From Chitinophaga sp. YR627 (GTDB lineage Bacteria; Bacteroidota; Bacteroidia; Chitinophagales; Chitinophagaceae), in the NCBI RefSeq assembly GCF_900114995.1, contig NZ_FOUX01000002.1, positions 62,001 through 126,000 of the forward strand: a stretch of DNA of 64,000 bases, written 5' to 3'. The notes beneath the pieces were generated by a model. That model made no database searches and was not told the DNA's origin. It was given only the letters and a program-made list of their open reading frames with translations. Of the stretch, positions 36,221-44,302 are shown piece by piece (within the stretch, counting starts at the first letter, position 1; the number at the start of each line of letters is the position of its first letter). Position numbers and translations under genes: made by a program.

Positions 36221-37131
36221 TTAAATGATTTCCTGAAGTCCAGCGGAGAGACAGTTGTTTGTTTCTTAAAAAATTTATTGAATGACTGTGGATATTCAAA
36301 ACCCAGTTGATAGGCTATCTCAGCGATAGTGAGATCAGTCGTGCTTAATAACTCTTTTGCCTTATCTATCATTTTCAGCTGGATATATTGCTGTGTATTC
36401 ACGCCTACCAGTGAGCGTAACATATCACTGAGGTAGCGTTGGGATACGTTGAGTTTTGCTGCTATTTCTTCCACAGCAGGAATACCTGCAAACAAGGCGT
36501 TATCACGATCGAAATAGTTACGCAGCATCTCATCCAAAGCGGATAACTGATCGCTGTGTACTGCCTTCCGGGTAATGAACTGACGATTATAGAAACGATT
36601 GCTGTAGTTGAGCAACTGTTCTATTTGTGAGATGATAATATCCTGACTAAAGTGATCTATGGCAGCATTTAGTTCCCGTTTGATGCTTTCAAAGATGCCT
36701 ATGATGACCTGTTTTTCCTGTTCGGACAGACAAAGCGCTTCATGGACGGAGTAATCAAAGAAGCCATAGTCTTTAATGGTCTTAGCCAGGGGATAATTGC
36801 GCAGAAAATCAGGGTGGATAAGTAAGGTTAGTCCGCTGTAATCAGCTTCTTCTTCAGTTGCGGCGATCACCTGCATCGGAGCGGCAAAACTCAGTCCGCC
36901 TTCATCGAAATCATAGTACTGTTGCCCGTACTTAATCTTTCCCCTGAAGTTAAATTTAAGAGAGATCTTATACATATTCAGGACCATCCCTTTGGAGAGT
37001 TCAGTCACATCAGCAGTAATCTCTGCGTAGTTGGTAACGGTGAGTAAAGGGTGCTGCGGAGCAGGTAATCCCAATGCTCTGAGCAACTCAGATACAGAGT
37101 TAAATAAAGGCGGCGCTTTTTGCTGTCCCAT
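36217..37131 (-). CDS. AraC family transcriptional regulator
   Basis: The protein has 304 residues: a variable N-terminal sensor part (1-190) and a C-terminal double HTH (about 205-300; 'AKLNVSQRYLSDMLRSLVGVNTQQYIQLKMIDKAKELL', 'TIAEIAYQLGFEYPQSFNKFFKKQTTVSP'). It follows the SDR gene on the same strand with a 59-bp gap and probably regulates it. It is a paralogue of the AraC protein at 60461-61357, sharing 'RFYNRQFITR' and overall layout. Confidence 0.92.
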   Translation of the reverse strand: MGQQKAPPLFNSVSELLRALGLPAPQHPLLTVTNYAEITADVTELSKGMVLNMYKISLKFNFRGKIKYGQQYYDFDEGGLSFAAPMQVIAATEEEADYSGLTLLIHPDFLRNYPLAKTIKDYGFFDYSVHEALCLSEQEKQVIIGIFESIKRELNAAIDHFSQDIIISQIEQLLNYSNRFYNRQFITRKAVHSDQLSALDEMLRNYFDRDNALFAGIPAVEEIAAKLNVSQRYLSDMLRSLVGVNTQQYIQLKMIDKAKELLSTTDLTIAEIAYQLGFEYPQSFNKFFKKQTTVSPLDFRKSFN

Positions 37132-37190
37132 GATGCAAATGTATTTAAAAGTGAAGAGAATACTATCCCTTCACGATGATATTAAAATGG

Positions 37191-37988
37191 TTATTCTCCG
37201 AAGAAAAGCGTTGTTCTTTCCTGATGAAAAGCTGCTGTGCCAATGCTGAGGCTACGGGCGTACAGTGTTTTTGCATCCTCGCCGGCCAGATAGCGGAGCT
37301 GTTGTTTGCCATCGGTAGCGGCCTCGTAAACGGTCTCTGCGATCTTCTCCGCTGTTGCAAACTGCTCCGGATCAAAGCCTGCGTATAATTGTCCTATCAT
37401 CTTTTCATAGGCGGGATGTGCGGCGGTGTCGAGAGAACGGCCTGTAAATTCGGTTTTAATACCTCCTGGCGCCACTGTTTTGATGCCTATGCCCAGCTGT
37501 CCCAGTTCATAAGATAGCGCCTCTGTCCAGCCTTCAATGGCAAATTTGCTGGCACAGTAAACGGAACTCATAGGCAGCCCAAACACGCCGCCCATAGAAG
37601 TGGTGGTAATAAAGAGTCCCCTGCCCTTTTCCCTGAAATAAGGAATCAACGCTTTTGTCAGTCTGATCACACCCAAAACGTTTGTCTCAAACTGCCGGGC
37701 AATCTGCTGATCGCTCACCGCTTCCAGTGGCGCAATCAGGCCATAACCCGCGTTGTTAAATACTACGTCCAGGTCGTATTGCTGTATGATCTCCCCTGCT
37801 GTCTTTTCAATCTGTGCCGGATCGGTTACATCCAGTGATACTAATATCACATTCTCCAGCTGGCGGAGATCCGTTTCTTTTTCCGGGTTGCGCATAGACG
37901 CTATGACGCGCCAGCCTTCGGTCGCGAATAATCTGGCGGTAGCTTTACCTAATCCGGAGGAAGCGCCTGTAATAAAGATCGTTTTCAT
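37191..37988 (-). CDS. Short-chain dehydrogenase/reductase (SDR)
   Basis: The protein has 265 residues. The NAD(P) motif 'TGASSGLGKATA' is at the N-terminus, 'NNAGYG' follows near 80, and the catalytic triad residues are in 'TTSMGGVFGLPMSSVYCASKFAIEGW' (Ser, then YxxxK near 150). The 'ISSMRNP' style region after strand 2 suggests NADP use. The substrate is unknown. It is divergent from the GNAT/MarR genes; a perfect 16-bp inverted repeat lies between. Confidence 0.92.
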   Translation of the reverse strand: MKTIFITGASSGLGKATARLFATEGWRVIASMRNPEKETDLRQLENVILVSLDVTDPAQIEKTAGEIIQQYDLDVVFNNAGYGLIAPLEAVSDQQIARQFETNVLGVIRLTKALIPYFREKGRGLFITTTSMGGVFGLPMSSVYCASKFAIEGWTEALSYELGQLGIGIKTVAPGGIKTEFTGRSLDTAAHPAYEKMIGQLYAGFDPEQFATAEKIAETVYEAATDGKQQLRYLAGEDAKTLYARSLSIGTAAFHQERTTLFFGE

Positions 37989-38111
37989 GTGTTGTGTTTA
38001 TACCCCAAAATTGAAGAAATGGCCACTGGTTAGCATAGCCGGGTTGGTAAATGTTGTATCCGGGTTAGTATGGCATTTCTATCCTGTTATCAGATATTTT
38101 ATTTTCATATA

Positions 38112-38172
38112 GGTTGACTTTTTCAACTTATTTATCTTACTTCGCATTATCAATTGGTTGAAAAAGTCAACC
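38112..38172. promoter_or_regulatory. 16-bp perfect inverted repeat (candidate MarR operator pair)
   Basis: GGTTGACTTTTTCAAC (38112-38127) and GTTGAAAAAGTCAACC (38157-38172) are exact inverted copies with 29 bp between. Each arm is itself a near-dyad (TTGA-N5-TCAA), the size of a MarR or similar winged-helix site. It lies 38 bp before the GNAT start and 124 bp from the divergent SDR start. Confidence 0.65.
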
Positions 38173-38209
38173 TTTTGCTTTTATTTTAATAAACACTAAC
38201 AGGAACAAT

Positions 38210-38710
38210 ATGAGCACTATCAAATTGTCGGCTATTCAGATAAGAAATACGCTACAACCGGGTGACCTGGGTTATGTAGCCTATATACACGGCGACCTTT
38301 ATGCAAAGGAATGCGGTTACGGAATCAGCTTTGAGGCGTATGTACTGGATGGGCTGAAAGACTTTGCGCGGGAATACGACCCTGCGCAGGACAAAGTATG
38401 GATCTGTGAGCATGCGGGAAAGATCATGGGTTGCCTCGTTGCACAGCACAGGGACACTCAGGTGCAGCTGCGCTATTTTATTTTCCAGCCGGAATACCGG
38501 GGGATCGGTCTTGGCAGAAAGCTTATGCAGGAATTTATAGGGTTCATGCGTGAGAAAGGCATCCGGGAGGCGTATTTACTAACGACAGAGGAACAACATG
38601 CCGCCATTGCCCTGTACACTAAATTCGGATTTACACTGACCGAAGAAAAATGTTCTGAAATCTTTGGCAAACCACTTACTGAACGTCGTTATGATCTGAC
38701 ATTGTCCTAA
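38210..38710 (+). CDS. GNAT family N-acetyltransferase
   Basis: The protein has 166 residues with the acetyl-CoA binding motif A 'FQPEYRGIGLGRKLMQEFIGFMREKG' (R/Q-x-x-G-x-G/A) and a C-terminal 'AIALYTKFGFTLTEEK' motif B. 'CGYGISFEAYVLDGLKDFAREYDPAQDKVWICEHAGKIMGC' is typical of the GNAT half of the fused MarR-GNAT proteins found in other bacteria. Here that protein is split: the MarR gene follows 52 bp downstream. Its acceptor substrate is unknown. Confidence 0.9.
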   Translation: MSTIKLSAIQIRNTLQPGDLGYVAYIHGDLYAKECGYGISFEAYVLDGLKDFAREYDPAQDKVWICEHAGKIMGCLVAQHRDTQVQLRYFIFQPEYRGIGLGRKLMQEFIGFMREKGIREAYLLTTEEQHAAIALYTKFGFTLTEEKCSEIFGKPLTERRYDLTLS

Positions 38711-38762
38711 TTTTGCCCCGTCATGATCAGCCCCTGTGTCCAGGGCTAACAACCTCATTTTT

Positions 38763-39194
38763 ATGAAAGATAAAAAAATCATCGATAGCATAAGAGCATT
38801 TAACAGGTATTACACAGGGCTGATTGGCCTGCTGGACGACCATTTGCTGAATAGCGACTATTCTCTTGTGGAGGCACGTATACTATATGAGATACATACA
38901 AATCAGCCAGTGAGCGCTTCACAGATCATGACTGAAATTCAAATTGATAAGGGCTACCTAAGCAGAGTACTGAAGCAGTTTGAGAAAACGGGGCTTATTT
39001 TAAAGGAGGTATCCAGTGAGGATGCAAGGATAACGCTGGTTTCTCTCACAGACAAAGGAGACCAGCTTTTCAATGAACTGAATGATACTTCCAATCGGCA
39101 GATAGCCGGATTGATAAAAAAGCTGACAAAGGAACAACAGCAGCAGCTGGCAGGACATATGCAAGCCATCAGGGAAATCCTGAGTGAAGAGTGA
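38763..39194 (+). CDS. MarR family transcriptional regulator
   Basis: The protein has 143 residues from the ATG at 38763; an in-frame start 27 nt earlier adds nothing family-like. The winged helix is seen in 'SLVEARILYEIHTNQPVSASQIMTEIQIDKGYLSRVLKQFEKTGLILKE' and the wing 'SSEDARITLVSLTDKGDQLF'. It probably represses the GNAT/MarR transcript and perhaps the divergent SDR gene through the inverted repeat at 38112-38172 (inference). Confidence 0.92.
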   Translation: MKDKKIIDSIRAFNRYYTGLIGLLDDHLLNSDYSLVEARILYEIHTNQPVSASQIMTEIQIDKGYLSRVLKQFEKTGLILKEVSSEDARITLVSLTDKGDQLFNELNDTSNRQIAGLIKKLTKEQQQQLAGHMQAIREILSEE

Positions 39195-39252
39195 GTAAAA
39201 GATAGTTTGACAGGACATACAAGTTATAGCTAACCATTTATATTGCTACACA

Positions 39253-39660
39253 ATGCAGACAAACGACAAATTTATGACGCGTTGCTATCAGCTTGCTGAT
39301 ATAGCCGCAAAGGAAGGTGAAAGTCCGGTAGGAAGTGTTATCGTCAAAGATGGCGTCATTATCGGAGAAGGCTCAGAGAAAAGCAAACAACAGAAAGACA
39401 TTACCCGTCATGCTGAAGTAGTGGCTATCCTGGACGCTTTGCGTAATACAGACAGTCTCGCCGGGTCCATCCTGTATACCAATGTGGAGCCCTGTTTGCT
39501 TTGTTCCTATGTTATCCGGCATTATAAGATTGCAGAAGTGGTGTTTGCTAAACATTCAGGAGAACTGGGTGGTACACATCAGCCATTTGATCTGCTGACC
39601 TCCCCTGACTTTACATCGTGGGCAAAGCCACCGGTGATCACCCTGTATAAAGAAGATTAA
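39253..39660 (+). CDS. Cytidine/deoxycytidylate deaminase family protein (nucleoside deaminase)
   Basis: The protein has 135 residues. The zinc and proton-shuttle motif 'HAEVVAI' (about 52) and the second zinc motif 'EPCLLCSYVI' (PCxxC, about 79-83) are intact. The layout fits guanine deaminase or tRNA adenosine deaminase-like enzymes; the short C-terminus with 'GGTHQPFDLL' does not decide between them. It starts 58 bp after the MarR gene and may share its transcript. A terminator follows. Confidence 0.9.
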   Translation: MQTNDKFMTRCYQLADIAAKEGESPVGSVIVKDGVIIGEGSEKSKQQKDITRHAEVVAILDALRNTDSLAGSILYTNVEPCLLCSYVIRHYKIAEVVFAKHSGELGGTHQPFDLLTSPDFTSWAKPPVITLYKED

Positions 39661-39675
39661 AAACGACCGCTATAT

Positions 39676-39718
39676 AAAAAGAAGCGGGATAGTATGATAC
39701 AATCCCGCTTCTTTTTTA
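39676..39718. terminator. Bidirectional intrinsic terminator
   Basis: AAGAAGCGGGAT (39679-39690) pairs with ATCCCGCTTCTT (39702-39713), extended by A and T runs on the two sides; the loop is 11 nt. It separates the convergent deaminase (stop 39660) and HxlR (stop 39716) genes. Confidence 0.85.
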
Positions 39719-40087
39719 TTTCACCCTTGGTTTCTCTTTACCATACAATTCTCCCCACGTACAAAGGGCATCCATGATCGGAATCAGCTGTTTTCCCAAT
39801 GGGGTGAGTTTATATTCTACTCTTGGCGGTACCTCAGGAAAAACTGCTCTTGTCAGAATGCCGTCCCTTTCCAGTTCGCGCAACTGCGCAGTGAGTGTTG
39901 TATGTGTAATGTGTTCCATTTCTCTGCGGAGCTCACCGAAACGCTTCGGGCATTCCCGGCGGATCGTATCCAGCAGTAACAGTTTCCATTTACCCCCGAT
40001 CGCCTGCATTGCTTCCATCATCGGATTAGGCGATTCTTCTTCGGATATTGTCTGCGGTTGTTTGTCGTCCATCTTTTTTTCCATCAC
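39716..40087 (-). CDS. HxlR family winged-helix regulator
   Basis: The protein has 123 residues with the HxlR pattern: 'MEAMQAIGGKWKLLLLDTIRRECPKRFGELRREMEHITHTTLTAQLRELERDGILTR' followed by the wing 'VFPEVPPRVEYKLTPLGKQLIPIMDALCTWGE'. No cysteine sits at the N-terminal redox position used by YodB or HypR, so it is probably not a thiol sensor of that type. It is divergent from the MFS gene and probably controls it. Confidence 0.93.
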   Translation of the reverse strand: MMEKKMDDKQPQTISEEESPNPMMEAMQAIGGKWKLLLLDTIRRECPKRFGELRREMEHITHTTLTAQLRELERDGILTRAVFPEVPPRVEYKLTPLGKQLIPIMDALCTWGELYGKEKPRVK

Positions 40088-40141
40088 GCTACATTTTTTT
40101 TAAACACTAAGCCGCTGTTATTCATCAATAGTATCTTTTTT

Positions 40142-40182
40142 CATACCAGGTATGTTCTGTGACACTACTTGTCTGATAAGTA
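40142..40182. promoter_or_regulatory. Two dyads in the HxlR/MFS intergenic region
   Basis: CATACCAGGTATG (40142-40154) is a perfect 6-bp dyad around one base. TACTT (40166-40170) and AAGTA (40178-40182) form a second dyad of TACT...AGTA type. Both lie between the HxlR start (40087) and the MFS start (40250) and are candidate HxlR sites. Confidence 0.45.
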
Positions 40183-40249
40183 TTGCCTGCTCAATTTTGC
40201 TGCAACAAAAATACATAAAACCATCCTTCGGGATACTTATACACATTAT

Positions 40250-41704
40250 ATGCGTACTTTATTGCGTCAGACAACTACCTATCAAACAGCTTCCTATACC
40301 AACATCTACCGCTGGATTGCATTACTGATCGTCTCAACAGCGGCGTTCCTTTCCGTCGTGGATCTTTTTATTGTAAATGTGGCGTTGCCATCCATCCGGG
40401 AAGGTATTCATGGTACGAACGGCGATAGCCAGATGGTCATTGCACTGTATTTGCTGGGGCATGCGATATTTCTGATCACCGGGGGAAGATTCGGGGATTA
40501 CTATGGCCATAAAAAGGTCTTCATCTGGTCGATGTTGCTGTTTACCGCAGCTTCTGTGTGTTGTGCTGCGGCACAAAATGCCACGCAGCTGAATATTGCA
40601 CGGTTGCTGCAAGGTGCGTTTGCAGCGTTTATGGTACCACAGAGCATTGCCTATATTCAGTTCCTGTTTCCTGCTCATCAGGAACGGGCGAAGGCATTAG
40701 GTATTTATGGCACTATTGCCGGTATTGCGTCGGTGATTGGTCAGTATCTGGGCGGCCTGCTACCGGAGATACAGAGCGCCATCAGTGGCTGGAGATGGCT
40801 TTTTCTGGTCAATCTGCCTGCTGGTCTGCTGGCTGCTGCCGCTGCGGCGTACTGGCTGAAAACGCCCGCTAAAAAGACCAGCGGCAGTCCGGACTATTCC
40901 GGCGTGTTACTCCTGAGCGCCGGCCTGATCGCCCTGATCTATCCGCTGATCAGGGGACGGGAAATGGGCTGGCCTTTGTGGAGTGTGCTTTTATTGCCAC
41001 TTTCCCTTGTATTGCTGGCCTGGTTTATCAGGGACCAGTATCACAGGCAAAAGACGGGAAAACGCTTCCTGATCGACCTGCAACTATTCCGTAACCGTAG
41101 TTTTAATACGGGCCTGATAACAGCTACGGCTTACTTCATTGCCCAGGATTCCTATTTCCTGATCAATACGGTGTTATTGCAGACCGGTATTGGCTTATCA
41201 TCTGCAGCTACCGGTAGTTACTTTGTGATACAGGGTGTAGGTTACGTGGTGGCGGCTATTTTTTCCAGCCGGCTGACAGCCCGTTATGGCAAAGTGATCA
41301 TACAGGCGGGTGTATTGCTGATGCTGACCATGTTATTCTTACATGTCCTGATCATGGAAATAGCCCCTGCCGGTGCACTGTTATCGGCCACTGTCTACCG
41401 GCAGGCATTCCTGGGGGTGTTATTTCTATATGGCATGGGCTGTGGATCGGTCTTACCTTCTCTCCTGACTATTACATTAAAGAAAATCCCTACACATCTC
41501 GCAGCGACTGCGGCAGCTACGTATGTGACCTTCCAACAGGTATCTATTGCGTTGGGCGTGTGTATTACCGGTGGACTGTTCTTCCAGTTCCTGGGAGCGG
41601 ATCCTTCCCTATCGGAATGGCTGATGGCCTATCGCTGGGCAACGGGTACTAATATGTTCTTTTTACTGGTAGTTGTGGGGACTTTGTCCGTTAAAAAGGA
41701 CTGA
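40250..41704 (+). CDS. MFS drug exporter, DHA2-like
   Basis: The protein has 484 residues from the ATG at 40250; the frame opens 81 nt earlier, but that part would overlap the candidate operators. It shows 'LSVVDLFIVNVALPSIREGI' in helix 1, the MFS loop motif 'GGRFGDYYGHKKVFIWSMLLF' (motif A) and 'LLQGAFAAFMVPQSIAYI', which with the length suggests a 14-helix DHA2 (QacA/EmrB) transporter. It probably exports a toxic compound by proton exchange under HxlR control. Confidence 0.9.
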   Translation: MRTLLRQTTTYQTASYTNIYRWIALLIVSTAAFLSVVDLFIVNVALPSIREGIHGTNGDSQMVIALYLLGHAIFLITGGRFGDYYGHKKVFIWSMLLFTAASVCCAAAQNATQLNIARLLQGAFAAFMVPQSIAYIQFLFPAHQERAKALGIYGTIAGIASVIGQYLGGLLPEIQSAISGWRWLFLVNLPAGLLAAAAAAYWLKTPAKKTSGSPDYSGVLLLSAGLIALIYPLIRGREMGWPLWSVLLLPLSLVLLAWFIRDQYHRQKTGKRFLIDLQLFRNRSFNTGLITATAYFIAQDSYFLINTVLLQTGIGLSSAATGSYFVIQGVGYVVAAIFSSRLTARYGKVIIQAGVLLMLTMLFLHVLIMEIAPAGALLSATVYRQAFLGVLFLYGMGCGSVLPSLLTITLKKIPTHLAATAAATYVTFQQVSIALGVCITGGLFFQFLGADPSLSEWLMAYRWATGTNMFFLLVVVGTLSVKKD

Positions 41705-41718
41705 TTATTCCGATTACA

Positions 41719-41798
41719 CCCATATTATCCCATAACTACGCCGTTAGTTCTTCGCTCCTAAGCGAAGCATTAACGGCGTAGTTATGGGATAATATGGG
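41719..41798. repeat. 80-bp cruciform: 28-bp perfect inverted repeat with inner stem
   Basis: The outer arms, 41719-41746 and 41771-41798, are exact 28-bp inverted copies. After a 3-nt mismatch on each side, CTTCGCT (41750-41756) pairs with AGCGAAG (41761-41767), leaving a 4-nt loop. It starts 15 bp past the MFS stop, but no T-run follows, so it is not a standard terminator. It could be a MITE-like or REP-like element, a protein-binding cruciform, or a stabilising hairpin for the MFS transcript. Confidence 0.85.
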
Positions 41799-41854
41799 GA
41801 TAATACGAAGCTGAAGAAGATATTTCAGGCTGGACGCTGACTGGTTGTTCATTC

Positions 41855-41887
41855 GACGTATACATGACGCATACATGCTTCATACAC
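41855..41887 (+). repeat. Three imperfect 11-bp tandem units
   Basis: GACGTATACAT, GACGCATACAT and GCTTCATACAC follow one another without gaps. The first two differ at one base; the third is weaker. Spacing of one helical turn would suit a regulator, but the short length makes chance possible. Confidence 0.4.
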
Positions 41888-42132
41888 GGAGCATAGGTGG
41901 ACTTGATCACCTTTAGTCAATGATTTACAATATCTTATACTACCTGATAGTGACAATGCAGGGAGTCCTGGTACCTTTACATCAGCTCTTTGACAATATG
42001 GATTTAAGCTCAATATAAACCATTGATAAACAAAGAATAAATAGCGAAAAATGGACTAAATAAGGACCGCTTTTCAGACAATATCCGGTAACTGGAAGGC
42101 GTTATATACCCGTAATAAAATACATTTTTCTA

Positions 42133-42429
42133 ATGAAGTTCTTTGTTAGTCCCAACGACATTATCCTCGAATTCTGGATAAGAAAGCAGTATGAGCAAGC
42201 CCCCTATCAGGAAGTAAGAGGTTTTTTCTTTACGCCTGAAGAGGCAGCAGTCAACATGGATGCTGCAAATCTCTTTGATCATTATCTCACATTGGCCCAG
42301 CGGGATGGTTTCCTGACCTATTCAAGTCATGAGTATACCAATCCGGATGGTACACCAATGAAGATCTATTCTCTGACGGCGTATGGCAGAGAACTGGGTC
42401 AGCGACTGGTGCAGGCTGGTACGCTGTAA
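42133..42429 (+). CDS. Small winged-helix-like protein, unknown function
   Basis: The protein has 98 residues, no signal and no membrane helix. The C-terminal half ('LFDHYLTLAQRDGFLTYSSHEYTNPDGTPMKIYSLTAYGRELGQRL') has the pattern of a recognition helix, wing and last helix seen in MarR/PadR-like proteins, but the sequence is too short for a firm call. It stands alone between the large cruciform and a strong hairpin. Confidence 0.6.
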   Translation: MKFFVSPNDIILEFWIRKQYEQAPYQEVRGFFFTPEEAAVNMDAANLFDHYLTLAQRDGFLTYSSHEYTNPDGTPMKIYSLTAYGRELGQRLVQAGTL

Positions 42430-42448
42430 GTTCGTTAAGGTGTTATGA

Positions 42449-42493
42449 AACCGGGGCTGATGAGGTGTGTATACCACTTCATCAGCCCCGGTT
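42449..42493. terminator. Hairpin after the small winged-helix-like gene
   Basis: AACCGGGGCTGATGAGGTG (42449-42467) pairs over 19 bp with 42475-42493, with one G-T pair. The loop is 7 nt. The downstream T-run is poor, so it may be a terminator that also serves the convergent nuclease-like gene ending at 42573. Confidence 0.6.
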
Positions 42494-42572
42494 AGTTTGT
42501 AGGTTAGTTTATGCGATTTTCGACGCCAGGATGATCAGGTGTGGTGCAAATAAAGAAGGGCGCTAAATGAAC

Positions 42573-43061
42573 TTATTTAACAACAATTATTTCAGCCTGA
42601 ATATCCATCCGAAAACGGTGCTCCCGAAAAAAAGCCTTGTTCTCCTCATTATCTATTGCCACAAAGCCGGCACGTTTCTTATTACAGGCGAATATCTTCT
42701 TATGTGTATAAGCATCAATGTTATGATGTGCTTTCAGAAATTCAATAGTAGATACCAACTGAGCCAGGGCCCCTGCCTGCCATGGAGGAAATGCATCTTT
42801 TAATTCAACCAAAAATAGTGACGATGTTGTAGTGAGCATAGCATCACATCTACCTCTGCCAACATGTTCATTGTCTTTTATTACACATTTATCAATAGCA
42901 GTAAAGGTGACAGCAAGTGCATTTTCGTTTTTTACAGTGGCAACCCATTTTGATTTATCGGTTACATCAGTATATGCAATTGTAGTGTTCTGATCATCGC
43001 AAAGTCCAAATTCAACATGACTCAGTGGTGGTTCCTGACAGGCAGCATCAAAAAAGTTCAT
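42573..43061 (-). CDS. PD-(D/E)xK nuclease-like protein, partner of the ATPase
   Basis: The protein has 162 residues. The middle carries a PD-(D/E)xK-like core: 'GRCDAML' (D73), a strand 'SLFLVELKD' with E86 and K88 (ExK), then 'QLVSTIEFL' with Q101 on the following helix. The order and spacing fit a small restriction-endonuclease-like fold. No DNA-binding domain is attached. It starts 2 bp after the stop of the ATPase gene, so the two are coupled. I do not know a named family for it; a nuclease effector activated by the ATPase is my inference. Confidence 0.6.
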   Translation of the reverse strand: MNFFDAACQEPPLSHVEFGLCDDQNTTIAYTDVTDKSKWVATVKNENALAVTFTAIDKCVIKDNEHVGRGRCDAMLTTTSSLFLVELKDAFPPWQAGALAQLVSTIEFLKAHHNIDAYTHKKIFACNKKRAGFVAIDNEENKAFFREHRFRMDIQAEIIVVK

Positions 43062-43063
43062 TT

Positions 43064-44302
43064 CTATAATTCTTCTTCAATGGATAATAAGGTATCGAAT
43101 ATATTATTTCCTGCACGAAGCATATTGTTCAGGTAATTTTTATCGGAAGGTATACCTTCTGGCGCAGGCAGCTTTTTAACGCCTCCTCTTGTCTCATCCA
43201 GTTCATACACTACTACGTCATTGGCGGATACTAAGGCCGTCTGAGGTATTACTTTAAATAACTCAGGCAGTAAAATATCTTCTTTTTTTGCTTCTCTTAT
43301 TTTCTGTAATAATTCGTCTCCCTGTATGGCGATGTTCAGATAATTAATTACATAAGGACTGTGAGAGGTAACAATCAATTTATTGTCTGCATTCATATTG
43401 TTACATTTAAGCAGACTTTGCAGCATTTCCCATTGAGACGAGGGAAACAGATTTTGCTCCGGCTCCTCTACTATATTGATAAATGCTGTTTTATTAAACC
43501 TTGTTGAAAGTGCCGAAACTGCGATACGTTTTTGTTCATTTGTAAGGGCTCTGTTATTCCATATTTCCTCAAAATCAATTTTAAATTGCTGCCGCTCTTC
43601 GTCGTTCATGGGTTCGTGTGATTCACTATCCCCTTTAACAGAACGGGAAAGATAATCTGCTACCAAATACAGCGGAACCAGCGATTGAAACCCACTGGAA
43701 GCCTCATTTAGTTTTATTATGTAATCGTTGTCCCTGAGATTTAATATATCATTCAGGCGATCATATTCAACTGATGCATTGTTGATAGGCAACTGTATTG
43801 GCCCTTTCATCTCTGCTTTCGCGTTTTCGAACTCGGTTAAGAATTCCTGTAGCGAAGCCGATGATAATCTGAGCTCTTTAGGCGTTTTTACATAGGCGAT
43901 AAAATTCCGCTCTGCAGGCACATACATTATCTGAGGAAGATGATAGGTTGTACCTTCTTTCTGATGAACATGAAGAAAGCTATTGTTATACAGGATGGAA
44001 TATGCTTCTCCATCGTATTCAATTACAGAGTGAACATTTAAGTAACTCTCAATATTATGATATCCCAGAAAGAAATCGTGTAGCCTGTTTTTCTCTTCGA
44101 ACCACTTTTTATTATAATCGCCTACACCACGTACTAATGCCTTCTCCATCCAAACAAAGGTGGATATCAGTTTAGCAACAGTACTTTTTCCCGAACCCTG
44201 ATTACCTATAAACATGGTCACTTTTTTGATGTCTATCCAGCCATCATTTTCCGTGTTTCCTTCTTTTATAGGGCCAAAGTTTTTAATTCTTATCCTACTC
44301 AT
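43064..44302 (-). CDS. AAA/ABC-type ATPase of the OLD/Rad50-like class
   Basis: The protein has 412 residues. Walker A 'GNQGSGKST' (33-41), an ABC-signature-like 'EASSGFQSLVPLYLVADYL' (200-218), Walker B 'FINIVEEPEQNLFP' (274-287) and H-loop 'LIVTSHSPYVIN' (309-320) are intact. There is no long coiled coil or zinc hook and no Toprim domain, so it is not a complete OLD nuclease or an SMC protein. It resembles the ATPase subunits of two-gene defence systems such as PARIS (AriA), Septu and AbiL, where the ATPase senses phage and releases an effector. Here the partner is a PD-(D/E)xK-like protein. Confidence 0.88.
   Translation of the reverse strand: MSRIRIKNFGPIKEGNTENDGWIDIKKVTMFIGNQGSGKSTVAKLISTFVWMEKALVRGVGDYNKKWFEEKNRLHDFFLGYHNIESYLNVHSVIEYDGEAYSILYNNSFLHVHQKEGTTYHLPQIMYVPAERNFIAYVKTPKELRLSSASLQEFLTEFENAKAEMKGPIQLPINNASVEYDRLNDILNLRDNDYIIKLNEASSGFQSLVPLYLVADYLSRSVKGDSESHEPMNDEERQQFKIDFEEIWNNRALTNEQKRIAVSALSTRFNKTAFINIVEEPEQNLFPSSQWEMLQSLLKCNNMNADNKLIVTSHSPYVINYLNIAIQGDELLQKIREAKKEDILLPELFKVIPQTALVSANDVVVYELDETRGGVKKLPAPEGIPSDKNYLNNMLRAGNNIFDTLLSIEEEL

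Larger units (their letters stand above)
41705..42132. other. Non-coding region with a large cruciform
   Basis: These 428 bases hold no gene. They contain the 28-bp perfect inverted repeat at 41719-41798 and three 11-bp tandem units at 41855-41887. The final 100 bases should contain the promoter of the small gene at 42133. I saw no RNA gene or integrase site. Confidence 0.6.

Noticed and set aside
41719-41798. Large inverted repeat as a simple rho-independent terminator
   Set aside because: The stem is far longer than usual and is followed by GGATAATACG rather than a T-run; kept as a repeat of unknown role.
41855-41887. Short tandem units as a CRISPR or replication iteron array
   Set aside because: Only three imperfect 11-bp units, no spacers, no cas or rep gene near.
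42573-42803. Plus-strand reading frame opposite the nuclease-like gene
   Set aside because: It is antisense to a gene with a clear motif pattern and tight coupling to the ATPase; no family features.
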